A DNA stretch of 6,767 nucleotides from an uncultured Megasphaera sp. (GTDB lineage Bacteria; Bacillota; Negativicutes; Veillonellales; Megasphaeraceae). Position numbers and translations under genes: made by a program. The stretch covers positions 1 through 6,767 of the forward strand of contig CABQJB010000111.1 in the NCBI GenBank assembly GCA_902464195.1, given 5' to 3'. Below the pieces are notes generated by a model. The model searched no databases. It saw nothing but the letters and a program-made list of their open reading frames with translations, and had not been told where the DNA came from. Shown here piece by piece: positions 1 to 6,761 of the stretch (position 1 is its first letter; each line of letters begins with the position of its first letter).

Positions 1-3
1 GTT

Positions 4-768
4 TTGTTATTATATATCATTAAATGGTTTTATGCCTGGATCCTGCCTATGGGTGGCATCGTCCTGGCTTTGGTTCTCTTGTTGTGTTATATGTTCCGCA
101 AACATAGTCCCGGCCGCTGGGCTTTGGCCATCATTACGGCTGTTTTTTATCTGCTTTCTATTGAACCCGTATCCAATGGCCTCATCCATCCTTTGGAAAC
201 GTCTTATGACCAGCCGCAGGGGGCGGCTGTCGACGGCGATGTCATCGTTCTCCTCGGCGGCGGTTCCCGCGCCGGTGTTCCTGATTTCGATGGGACCGGT
301 CAGGTCGGCAGTGCGGCGGCTAACCGCTTCCTCATGGCTTTACGCCTGCAAAAAGCCAAGGACCTTCCCATTCTCTTATCGGGCGGTACTATCCTCAAAG
401 GCGATGCCAATGAATCGGAAATCGAAAAGCGGATGCTTTTATCCCTGGGCGTACCGGAAGATAAGATCTTCATGGACGACAAGAGCCGCAATACGGCAGA
501 AAATGCCGCTTTTTCCAAACAAATCTGCGAGCACCAGGGCTGGAAGAAGCCCATCCTGGTCACCAGCGCCTTTCACATGCCCCGGTCGGTCCGCTTCTTT
601 ACGCGTGAAGGCCTGGACGTGATACCTTATCCCTGTGATTACCATACGAGTGCCGTGACGAACTGGTCTGGCTATTCCGTCGTGCCCCAGTCTTTTTACT
701 TATTCAACTCCTGTCTGGCCCTCAAGGAATATGTCGGCATAGGCGCTGCTTCTTTGCGGATGCAATAA
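4..768 (+). CDS. ElyC/SanA/YdcF-like DUF218 membrane protein (start uncertain)
   Basis: Probable inner-membrane protein with an extracytoplasmic DUF218 domain. Residues about 11-31 and 39-53 are hydrophobic and look like two membrane segments, as in E. coli ElyC. The DUF218 core follows: DVIVLLGGGS (79-88), SGGT (126-129), the NTAEN motif (163-167) and TSAFHMPR (187-194), with conserved Glu166 and His191. Length (254 aa) is close to the roughly 260 aa of ElyC. Family knowledge: ElyC affects peptidoglycan and lipid-carrier metabolism in E. coli, but the biochemical activity of DUF218 proteins is poorly defined, so I give no symbol. The reading frame is open to the left edge and the first start codon is a TTG at 4, with no ribosome binding site visible, so the real start may lie upstream. 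The gene ends 2 bases before the operator of gapA, with no terminator between, so some read-through into gapA is possible. It has no evident role in glycolysis. Confidence 0.85.
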   Translation: MLLYIIKWFYAWILPMGGIVLALVLLLCYMFRKHSPGRWALAIITAVFYLLSIEPVSNGLIHPLETSYDQPQGAAVDGDVIVLLGGGSRAGVPDFDGTGQVGSAAANRFLMALRLQKAKDLPILLSGGTILKGDANESEIEKRMLLSLGVPEDKIFMDDKSRNTAENAAFSKQICEHQGWKKPILVTSAFHMPRSVRFFTREGLDVIPYPCDYHTSAVTNWSGYSVVPQSFYLFNSCLALKEYVGIGAASLRMQ

Positions 769-770
769 AT

Positions 771-810
771 CGGGACGTAAAATGTCCATGGTATTGCAAA
801 ATTGTACCCG
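771..810 (+). promoter_or_regulatory. Probable CggR operator upstream of gapA
   Basis: Positions 771-786 read CGGGAC-GTAAAA-TGTC, a full match to the half operator CGGGAC-N6-TGTC that I recall for B. subtilis CggR. In B. subtilis a second direct copy follows after 4 bases. Here that register (791-806) keeps only TGT. An inverted partner fits better: 795-810 read on the - strand is CGGGTA-CAATTT-TGCA, 6 of 10 specified bases. The site overlaps the -35 element at 794-799, so binding should block polymerase. A cggR gene lies 2.9 kb downstream in the same window. The first copy is seen directly; that CggR binds here, and the geometry of the second half, are inference. Confidence 0.75.
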
Positions 811-822
811 ATGTGGCATACT
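794..822 (+). promoter_or_regulatory. gapA promoter, sigma-A type with extended -10
   Basis: TTGCAA (794-799) and CATACT (817-822) are separated by exactly 17 bases, and a TG at 814-815 in the right place gives an extended -10. Transcription should start near 829, leaving a leader of about 75 bases before the gapA ATG. The -35 element lies inside the proposed CggR operator, and the -10 overlaps a palindrome at 819-835. It is the best promoter-like match seen in the window. Confidence 0.7.
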
Positions 823-835
823 TACAGTGTAAGTA
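819..835. promoter_or_regulatory. 17-bp palindrome over -10/start point, candidate second operator
   Basis: TACTTAC-AGT-GTAAGTA is a perfect inverted repeat with 7-base arms and a 3-base centre. It begins inside the -10 element and covers the predicted start point near 829. Only part of it would be transcribed, which argues for a DNA operator rather than an RNA hairpin. It does not resemble the CggR site and I cannot assign a regulator. Confidence 0.45.
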
Positions 836-885
836 GTAAGGCCCTCAAGTTCTTAGAATTATGTAAAAGAGTTATTTTCGTTTTC

Positions 886-893
886 AAAAGGAG
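886..893 (+). promoter_or_regulatory. gapA ribosome binding site
   Basis: AAAAGGAG lies 10 bases before the ATG at 904. It fixes this ATG as the gapA start; an in-frame TTG at 802 lies upstream of the predicted transcription start and would add 34 residues unlike any GAPDH. Confidence 0.85.
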
Positions 894-903
894 TGTATCG
901 ACA

Positions 904-1932
904 ATGATTAAAGTTGGTATTAATGGTTTCGGTCGTATTGGTCGTTTTGTTTTCCGCGCTGCACAGACTTGTGATGACATCGAAATCGTAGGCATCAACG
1001 ACCTCTGCCCGGTTGACTACATGGCATACATGCTCAAATATGACACCATGCACGGCCAGTTCGATGGCACGATCGAAGCTGACGTCGAAAACAGCCAGCT
1101 CATCGTTAACGGCAAAAAAATCCGCGTAACGGCCGAAAAAGATCCGGCAAACCTCAAATGGGACGAAGTCGGTGCTGAATATGTCGTTGAATCGACAGGC
1201 CGTTTCCTCACCATGGACCTCGCTGAAAAACACCTCGCAGCCGGTGCAAAATACGTTGTACTCTCCGCTCCTTCCAAACAGGGTGCTGACGGCCGTCAGG
1301 CAGACATGTTCGTTTGCGGCGTCAATACCGATACATACAAAGGCCAGAAAATCGTTTCCAATGCATCTTGCACGACGAACTGCCTCGCTCCGATCGCTAA
1401 AGTCCTCAACGATGCTTTCGGCATCAAAGAAGGCCTCATGACGACGGTTCACTCCACGACGGCTACGCAGAAAACCGTTGACGGTCCGTCCATGAAAGAC
1501 TGGCGCGGCGGCCGTGCAGCTGCTGGCAACATCATTCCGTCCACGACGGGTGCTGCTAAAGCTGTCGGCAAAGTCATTCCGGAATTGAACGGCAAATTGA
1601 CCGGTATGTCCATGCGTGTACCGACCCTCGACGTTTCCGTCGTCGACCTCACGGTCAACCTCGCAAAACCGGCTACGTACGACGAAATCTGCGCAGCTAT
1701 GAAAAAAGCTTCTGAAGGCGAACTCAAAGGCATCCTCGGCTACACTGACGAAGCTGTTGTTTCCTCTGACTTCCTCGGCTGCCCGCTCACGTCCATCTTC
1801 GACGCTAAAGCTGGTATCGCTTTGACGGACACCTTCGTAAAAGTCGTTTCCTGGTACGACAATGAAATCGGCTACTCCAACAAAGTCCTCAACCTCATTG
1901 CTGTCATGAACGACTACAACAGCAAACACTAA
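904..1932 (+). CDS. gapA: Glyceraldehyde-3-phosphate dehydrogenase, NAD-dependent type I
   Basis: Cytoplasmic glycolytic enzyme that oxidises and phosphorylates glyceraldehyde-3-phosphate to 1,3-bisphosphoglycerate with NAD+; family enzymes act as tetramers. The 342-aa product starts with the Rossmann motif INGFGRIGR (6-14). Asp33 in the NDL motif (32-34) fits NAD rather than NADP preference. The active site SNASCTTN carries Cys156, and His183 is in TTVHSTTATQ. The C-terminal SWYDNEIGYSNK signature is intact. Overall it looks closer to E. coli GapA (YMAYMLKYD, DPANLKWDEVG, KDWRGGR) than to Bacillus GapA. A stretch around 125-134 (KQGADGRQAD) is about five residues longer than in E. coli. All 26 lysines are AAA, which suggests a codon bias for very high expression. 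The gene has its own promoter and probable CggR operator and is followed by two terminators, so it is probably mostly transcribed alone. The glycolytic role is assigned from context and sequence. Confidence 0.98.
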   Translation: MIKVGINGFGRIGRFVFRAAQTCDDIEIVGINDLCPVDYMAYMLKYDTMHGQFDGTIEADVENSQLIVNGKKIRVTAEKDPANLKWDEVGAEYVVESTGRFLTMDLAEKHLAAGAKYVVLSAPSKQGADGRQADMFVCGVNTDTYKGQKIVSNASCTTNCLAPIAKVLNDAFGIKEGLMTTVHSTTATQKTVDGPSMKDWRGGRAAAGNIIPSTTGAAKAVGKVIPELNGKLTGMSMRVPTLDVSVVDLTVNLAKPATYDEICAAMKKASEGELKGILGYTDEAVVSSDFLGCPLTSIFDAKAGIALTDTFVKVVSWYDNEIGYSNKVLNLIAVMNDYNSKH

Positions 1933-1980
1933 TTTGTAGCGACGCATTTCCCGACGGGTAAACAGCCTCCCGTTACAAAT
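1932..1980 (+). other. Hairpin directly after gapA (3' UTR structure)
   Basis: ATTTGTA (1932-1938) pairs perfectly with TACAAAT (1974-1980). Inside it, ACGGG (1954-1958) pairs with CCCGT (1969-1973), directly against the outer stem on the 3' side, leaving GCGACGCATTTCCCG (1939-1953) as a 5' bulge. The first base of the outer stem is the last base of the gapA stop codon. No T-run follows, so this is not a terminator itself. It may shield the 3' end of gapA mRNA or belong to a larger folded element with the next hairpin. Confidence 0.45.
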
Positions 1981-1993
1981 CAGATTGAACCCT

Positions 1994-2045
1994 AAAGGGG
2001 CCGTCGCATGAAGGTTCTCGTTCTCATGCACGGCTCCTTTTTCTT
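1994..2045 (+). terminator. Intrinsic terminator 1 after gapA
   Basis: A long stem is formed by AAAGGGGCCGT (1994-2004) with ACGGCTCCTTT (2030-2040), one G-T pair included, and, past a single bulged C at 2005, by GCATGA (2006-2011) with TCATGC (2024-2029). The loop is 12 bases (2012-2023). The 3' arm runs into a T-rich tract (TTTTTCTTT, 2038-2046). Pairing was worked out by eye. Confidence 0.7.
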
Positions 2046-2065
2046 TCAAAGTTTTTTCAAACTCG

Positions 2066-2099
2066 AAAAGAGGCTGTCTTAATGGGACAGCCTCTTTTT
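2066..2099. terminator. Intrinsic terminator 2 between gapA and gpmI
   Basis: AAAAGAGGCTGTC (2066-2078) and GACAGCCTCTTTT (2086-2098) form a perfect 13-bp stem with a 7-base loop, extendable by two G-T pairs. The 3' arm ends in five T's and the 5' arm starts with four A's, so it could act in both directions. It lies only 35 bases before the gpmI start. I see no good promoter after it, so gpmI expression needs either read-through or a promoter inside 1933-2100 that I could not identify. Confidence 0.85.
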
Positions 2100-2133
2100 A
2101 CTTTCTCACATCACAAAGGAGTCAAATACTGTA

Positions 2134-3657
2134 ATGACGAAAAAAAAACCTGTAATGCTGGTCATCATGGATGGTTTTGGCTGCAGCAGCATCGCTAAAG
2201 ATAATGCCGTAGCCCAGGCAGACCTCAAGGTTTTGCCGAAACTTTGGAAAGAATATCCTCATTCGTATCTCGGCGCATCGGGCGAAGACGTCGGCTTGCC
2301 TGACGGCCAGATTGGCAACTCTGAAGTGGGCCATCTTAATATCGGCGCGGGACGTATTGTGTACCAGGCGTTGACCAAGATTACCAAGGATATCAAAGAC
2401 GGAGCCTTCTTCAAGAAACCGGCCCTCGTCGGTGCCATGGAAAACGTCAAGGAAAAAGACTCGGCCCTCCACCTGTTGGGCCTGGTATCGCCTGGCGGCG
2501 TCCACAGCAGTGAACAGCATCTTTATGGTCTTTTGGAAATGGCCAAGCGCTATGGCTTGAAGAAAGTCTACATCCACGCTTTCCTCGACGGCCGCGATGT
2601 ACTGCCCCGCAGTGCCGGCGAATACCTCAAGGAACTGGAAGACAAGTGCGCAGAACTCGGCGTCGGTGAAATCGCTACTATCAGCGGCCGCTACTATGCC
2701 ATGGACCGCGACAAGCGCTGGGAACGTGTCGAAAAAGCCTATGATGCCGTCGCCCTTGGAGAAGGACCGCAGGAACCGGATGCGCAGACCTGCCTGGAAC
2801 ATTCCTACGCAGCTGACGTTTCCGACGAATTCGTCATCCCGACAGTCATCCATAAACATCCCGTCCAGGATGGGGACAGCGTTGTCTTCTTCAACTTCCG
2901 CCCCGACCGGGCACGTCAGCTGACGACGGCTTTCGTCGTTCCCGATTTCGACGGCTTCCCGCGCCCGAAGAAACTGGATACGTACTTTGCAACTATGACC
3001 CGTTATGAAGACGACCTTCCGGTACACGTCGTCTATGATAAGGAACGGATCCCCGACACGCTGGGCGAAGTCCTGGCCAAGGCCGGCAAGACCCAGCTGC
3101 GCATTGCCGAAACGGAAAAATACGCTCACGTCACGTATTTCTTCAATGGCGGCGAAGAAGAACCGAACCTTGGTGAAGACCGCATCCTCGTGCCGTCGCC
3201 GAAGGTTGCGACCTATGATTTGCAGCCGGAAATGAACGCGCCCATCGTTACGGAAAAAGTCATCGAACAAATCAGGGCCGATAAATATGACATGATCATG
3301 CTCAATTTCGCCAATGCCGACATGGTCGGCCATACGGGCGTTTTTGAAGCGGCTGTCAAGGCCGTTGAAACTGTCGATACCTGCGTCGTCAAGATTGTCG
3401 AAGCCTTGAAGCCCGTCCAGGGCCAGCTCCTGATCATCGCCGACCACGGCAATGCGGAACAGATGGCCGATCCCGATACGGGATGCCCCTATACGGCTCA
3501 TACGACCAATCATGTACCGTGCATCCTGGTCAGTGAAGAACATAAAGGGGAACACCTGCACGATGGCATCCTGGCCGACGTCGCCCCGACTATGCTGACC
3601 TTGGCCGGTATGGCCATTCCTGCTGATATGACCGGTAAATGCCTGTTGGATCAGTGA
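2134..3657 (+). CDS. gpmI: 2,3-bisphosphoglycerate-independent phosphoglycerate mutase
   Basis: Cytoplasmic enzyme of the alkaline phosphatase superfamily that interconverts 3- and 2-phosphoglycerate through a phosphoserine intermediate; family members need two Mn2+ ions. Length (507 aa) is normal. Visible motifs: MDGFG with metal ligand Asp13; GNSEVGHLNIGAGR with catalytic Ser63; GGVHS; HAFLDGRDV; GRYYAMDRDKRW; FNFRPDRARQL; NFANADMVGH with Asp396 and His400; ADHGN with Asp437 and His438; and TAHTTNHVP with His456. The metal and catalytic residues I could place are all present. The ATG at 2134 is preceded by AAAGGAG (2115-2121) with a rather long 12-base spacing. It is the first gene after the double terminator and lies 43 bases before cggR with no terminator between, so it probably heads the gpmI-cggR-pgk-tpiA unit. 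In the classic Firmicutes operon gpmI comes after tpiA, so its place ahead of the regulator is unusual. Confidence 0.97.
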   Translation: MTKKKPVMLVIMDGFGCSSIAKDNAVAQADLKVLPKLWKEYPHSYLGASGEDVGLPDGQIGNSEVGHLNIGAGRIVYQALTKITKDIKDGAFFKKPALVGAMENVKEKDSALHLLGLVSPGGVHSSEQHLYGLLEMAKRYGLKKVYIHAFLDGRDVLPRSAGEYLKELEDKCAELGVGEIATISGRYYAMDRDKRWERVEKAYDAVALGEGPQEPDAQTCLEHSYAADVSDEFVIPTVIHKHPVQDGDSVVFFNFRPDRARQLTTAFVVPDFDGFPRPKKLDTYFATMTRYEDDLPVHVVYDKERIPDTLGEVLAKAGKTQLRIAETEKYAHVTYFFNGGEEEPNLGEDRILVPSPKVATYDLQPEMNAPIVTEKVIEQIRADKYDMIMLNFANADMVGHTGVFEAAVKAVETVDTCVVKIVEALKPVQGQLLIIADHGNAEQMADPDTGCPYTAHTTNHVPCILVSEEHKGEHLHDGILADVAPTMLTLAGMAIPADMTGKCLLDQ

Positions 3658-3658
3658 T

Positions 3659-3664
3659 TATACT
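3659..3664 (+). promoter_or_regulatory. Weak candidate internal promoter before cggR (-10 only)
   Basis: TATACT just after the gpmI stop matches the -10 consensus in 5 of 6 bases and would start transcripts near 3671, before the cggR ribosome binding site. No acceptable -35 lies 16-18 bases upstream, and the TG at 3655-3656 is one base out of register for an extended -10. No CGGGAC operator half was found here. Confidence 0.25.
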
Positions 3665-3685
3665 CTGTTGTTCTATCGCATCATG

Positions 3686-3692
3686 AAGGGAG
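3686..3692 (+). promoter_or_regulatory. cggR ribosome binding site
   Basis: AAGGGAG lies 8 bases before the ATG at 3701. The other in-frame starts, TTG 3668 and ATG 3683, lie at or upstream of this site and have no such sequence before them, so 3701 is preferred. This choice gives 340 aa, the length I recall for B. subtilis CggR. Confidence 0.75.
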
Positions 3693-3700
3693 AGAGTAAG

Positions 3701-4723
3701 ATGGAACAAGATACATTGAGTATCTTTCAAAAAATAGCTCCCGATGTCATGGGGACAATCAAAGAACGTTATCTGCTGCTGCGGCATATCGCCGACGCCG
3801 AACCTGTCGGCCGCCGAACCCTGGCCGGCCTTTCAGGCCTGTCGGAACGCGTCGTCCGGTCGCACGTCGACGTCCTGCGGCGCAGTGGTATCGTCCGCTT
3901 TACGACGCTGGGCATTGCTATGGAACCGGAAGGCAAACGGCTCATGCCGGATCTTTTGGAATGTTTCCTGCGCCTGAACAATTTGGATGACATGCAGCGC
4001 CAGATTCGCCAGAAGATGGGCCTGAAGAATGTCTACATCGTTCCCGGTGACAGTGACAGCGATAAGACAGCGAAGGAGGAACTGGGCCGCCGCGGCGCCC
4101 TCTTGCTCAACGACCTCTTTGGCAGTGTCGATACTGTCGCCATCAGCGGCGGTTCGACCATGGCCGAAGTGGCCCGCATGCTGCCGGAATGTCTGGCCAA
4201 TGTGACCATCCTGCCGGCCCGTGGCAGCATGGGGAACCACGTCGAAGTCCAGGCCAACTATATTGCCGCTAACATTGCGGCCAAGACCCACAGTTCGTAC
4301 CGCATGATCCACATCCCCGAAGGCCTGAGTGACTCGGCGCTGCAGATGATGCTCAAAGCCGACCGTCAGACCCAGGAAAATGTGGCCATGACCGCCCGGG
4401 CCCAGGTCGTCATCTTCGGCATCGGCCGGGCTGACCGCATGGCCCGCAAGCGGGGCATGACGACGCTCCAGCGCGATGCCCTGCACAGTCTCGGAGCCTG
4501 TGGCGAATCGCTGGGCTGCTATTGCGGCCTGGACGGCAAGATTTTATATGGTACGAATAATGTAGGGATTTCATTACGGGAAATCAAATATCATCCGCAC
4601 GTCATCGCCGTAGCCGGTGGCGCCAGCAAGGCAGAAGCCATCGTCGGCGTCATGCGGGCCTGCCATACGGGCACGCTGGTCACCGATGAAGGTGCGGCTG
4701 AAAAAATCATACAACTGCTTTAA
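3701..4723 (+). CDS. cggR: Central glycolytic genes regulator (SorC/DeoR-type repressor)
   Basis: DNA-binding repressor of glycolytic genes; in B. subtilis CggR binds its operator as a tetramer and is released by fructose-1,6-bisphosphate. The 340-aa product has an N-terminal winged helix-turn-helix (about 23-82; recognition region about 37-66, GRRTLAGLSGLSERVVRSHV) and a sugar-phosphate-binding domain of the SorC type. Motifs shared with B. subtilis CggR include IVPGDSD (113-119), SGGST (149-153; TGGTT in Bacillus), PARGSMG (172-178), VAGGASKAEAI and VTDEGAA (327-333). The glycine- and serine-rich 149-153 loop is in the phosphate-binding area of the family. It lies between gpmI and pgk (18 bases to the pgk ATG), so it is probably cotranscribed with the genes it controls. 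Its likely target is the operator at 771-810 before gapA. I found no clear operator before gpmI or cggR, so autoregulation is open. Lysine codons are mixed (6 AAA, 8 AAG), as expected for a modestly expressed gene. Confidence 0.95.
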   Translation: MEQDTLSIFQKIAPDVMGTIKERYLLLRHIADAEPVGRRTLAGLSGLSERVVRSHVDVLRRSGIVRFTTLGIAMEPEGKRLMPDLLECFLRLNNLDDMQRQIRQKMGLKNVYIVPGDSDSDKTAKEELGRRGALLLNDLFGSVDTVAISGGSTMAEVARMLPECLANVTILPARGSMGNHVEVQANYIAANIAAKTHSSYRMIHIPEGLSDSALQMMLKADRQTQENVAMTARAQVVIFGIGRADRMARKRGMTTLQRDALHSLGACGESLGCYCGLDGKILYGTNNVGISLREIKYHPHVIAVAGGASKAEAIVGVMRACHTGTLVTDEGAAEKIIQLL

Positions 4724-4725
4724 TT

Positions 4726-4733
4726 GGAGGAGG
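4726..4733 (+). promoter_or_regulatory. pgk ribosome binding site
   Basis: GGAGGAGG begins 2 bases after the cggR stop and lies 8 bases before the ATG at 4742. An in-frame TTG at 4724 overlaps this site and cannot be the start. Confidence 0.85.
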
Positions 4734-4741
4734 AACCTTTC

Positions 4742-5923
4742 ATGAAAAAAACAATCACTGATGTAAACGTCGAAAACAAACGCGTCTTTGTCCGCGCCGA
4801 CTTCAACGTCCCCCTTGACGAAAACTGCCACATCACAGACGACACGCGTATCCAGAAGACGCTGCCGACCATCAAATACCTGCTCGACCACAAGGCAGCT
4901 GTTATCCTGGCCAGCCATCTCGGCCGCCCGAAGGGACAGGTCGTCGAAAAGTATTCCCTGAAACCAGTCGCTAAACGCCTGTCGGAACTCCTCGGCATTG
5001 ACGTCAAATTCGCTCCGGACTGCGTCGGCGCAGAAACGAAAGCTATGGCTGACGCCCTTAAACCGGGTGAAGTCCTGCTCCTGGAAAACCTCCGTTTCCA
5101 TAAAGAAGAAGAAAAGAACGGCGAAGATTTCGCCCGCCAGCTCGCTTCCCTGGCTGAAGTCGGCATCAATGATGCTTTCGGCTGCTGCCACCGCGCCCAT
5201 GCCTCCGTCGCTGGCATCACGAAATTCCTGCCCATGGCTGCCGGCTTCCTCCTGGAAAAAGAAATCCGTTTCATCGGCGGTGCTGTCGATAATCCGGCTC
5301 ATCCCTTTGCAGCTATCATCGGTGGCGCTAAAGTTTCCGACAAAATCGAAGTCATTTCCAACCTCCTGCCGAAAGTCGACCTCATGATCATCGGCGGCGG
5401 CATGGCCAACACCTTCCTGGCTGCCCAGGGTTATGGCATCGGCAAATCTCTCGTCGAAGCCGACAAGATCGATTTGGCTAAACAGCTCATCAACCAGGCT
5501 GAGGAACAGGGAACGAAACTGCTCCTGCCGGTCGACGTCATGGTTGCTGCCGAATTCAAGAACGATGCTGATCACAAAGTCGTTCCCGTCGATGCCGTCC
5601 CGGCTGATTGGATGATCCTCGACGTCGGCACGAAGACACAGGAACTCTTCGCCAAAAAACTGGCTCCGATGAAACTCATCGTCTGGAATGGGCCTATGGG
5701 CGTATTTGAAATGGAAAACTATGCCAAAGGTACGGAAGCAGTCGCCAAAGCCGTTGCTGATTCCGATGCCGTTTCTATCGTCGGCGGCGGTGACTCCGTC
5801 TCGGCTGTCAACAAGACCGGCCTGGCCGACAAAATCAGCCACATCTCCACGGGCGGCGGTGCTTCCCTGGAATACCTCGAAGGCAAACAGCTCCCGGGTG
5901 TCGTATCCCTGAGCGATAAATAA
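4742..5923 (+). CDS. pgk: Phosphoglycerate kinase
   Basis: Cytoplasmic enzyme that transfers phosphate from 1,3-bisphosphoglycerate to ADP, giving ATP and 3-phosphoglycerate. The product is 393 aa, normal for bacterial Pgk. N-domain substrate motifs: RADFNVPLD (18-26), DDTR with Arg36, SHLGRPKG (58-65), LENLRF with Arg118, and HRAH with Arg151. Nucleotide-domain motifs: GGAKVSDK with Lys197 and Lys201, WNGPMGVFE (315-323), and GGGDS (348-352). Two usually conserved spots differ: the AFGTAHRAH-type motif has two cysteines (Cys148-Cys149), and the usual DIGPKT-type motif reads DVGTKT (294-299). Neither removes a known catalytic residue, so activity is expected. The ATG at 4742 has a strong ribosome binding site and lies 18 bases after cggR; tpiA follows 29 bases after the stop. 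Together with GapA it forms the substrate-level phosphorylation step of glycolysis. Confidence 0.98.
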   Translation: MKKTITDVNVENKRVFVRADFNVPLDENCHITDDTRIQKTLPTIKYLLDHKAAVILASHLGRPKGQVVEKYSLKPVAKRLSELLGIDVKFAPDCVGAETKAMADALKPGEVLLLENLRFHKEEEKNGEDFARQLASLAEVGINDAFGCCHRAHASVAGITKFLPMAAGFLLEKEIRFIGGAVDNPAHPFAAIIGGAKVSDKIEVISNLLPKVDLMIIGGGMANTFLAAQGYGIGKSLVEADKIDLAKQLINQAEEQGTKLLLPVDVMVAAEFKNDADHKVVPVDAVPADWMILDVGTKTQELFAKKLAPMKLIVWNGPMGVFEMENYAKGTEAVAKAVADSDAVSIVGGGDSVSAVNKTGLADKISHISTGGGASLEYLEGKQLPGVVSLSDK

Positions 5924-5952
5924 TCATTCACCTTTAAAGGAGGAAACTCATT

Positions 5953-6747
<795 letters not shown>

Positions 6748-6754
6748 CCCTTAT

Positions 6755-6761
6755 AGGGGAG
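6755..6761 (+). promoter_or_regulatory. Possible ribosome binding site for a gene beyond the window
   Basis: AGGGGAG lies 5 bases before the final A of the window (6767). If the next bases are TG, this would be the start of a further gene. Part of it can also pair in a small hairpin, CCCT (6748-6751) with AGGG (6755-6758), which lacks a T-run and so is not a convincing terminator. Confidence 0.25.

Noticed and set aside
32..622. Overlapping + strand open frame within the DUF218 gene
   Set aside because: Rich in Ser, Arg and Pro with no domain, whereas the other frame carries clear DUF218 motifs and membrane segments.
791..806. Second direct CggR repeat in the exact B. subtilis spacing
   Set aside because: Only 3 of 10 specified bases match (TGT). 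The inverted copy at 795-810 matches better, so I describe that instead, with reservation.
802..903. N-terminal extension of GapA from TTG at 802
   Set aside because: The codon lies between the -35 and -10 of the promoter, upstream of the predicted transcription start, and the ATG at 904 has a good ribosome binding site and the conserved GAPDH N-terminus.
859..2049. Long open frame of 396 codons on the - strand, opposite gapA
   Set aside because: It mirrors a gene with strong GNC-type codon bias, which keeps the opposite frame free of stops. The product has no recognisable motif and is low in complexity.
2084..2099. GGGAC within terminator 2 as a CggR half operator for gpmI
   Set aside because: The downstream TGTC is missing and the bases are explained by the perfect terminator stem.
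2122..3561. Long open frame of 479 codons on the - strand, opposite gpmI
   Set aside because: Same antisense artefact; the + strand frame encodes a full GpmI with all catalytic residues.
3833..4486. Open frame of 217 codons on the - strand, opposite cggR
   Set aside because: It lies fully inside cggR, shows no known motif and is explained by the base composition of the + strand gene.
4574..5842. Long open frame of 422 codons on the - strand, opposite pgk and the end of cggR
   Set aside because: It spans two genuine + strand genes, has no ribosome binding site or motif that I recognise, and is explained by codon bias.
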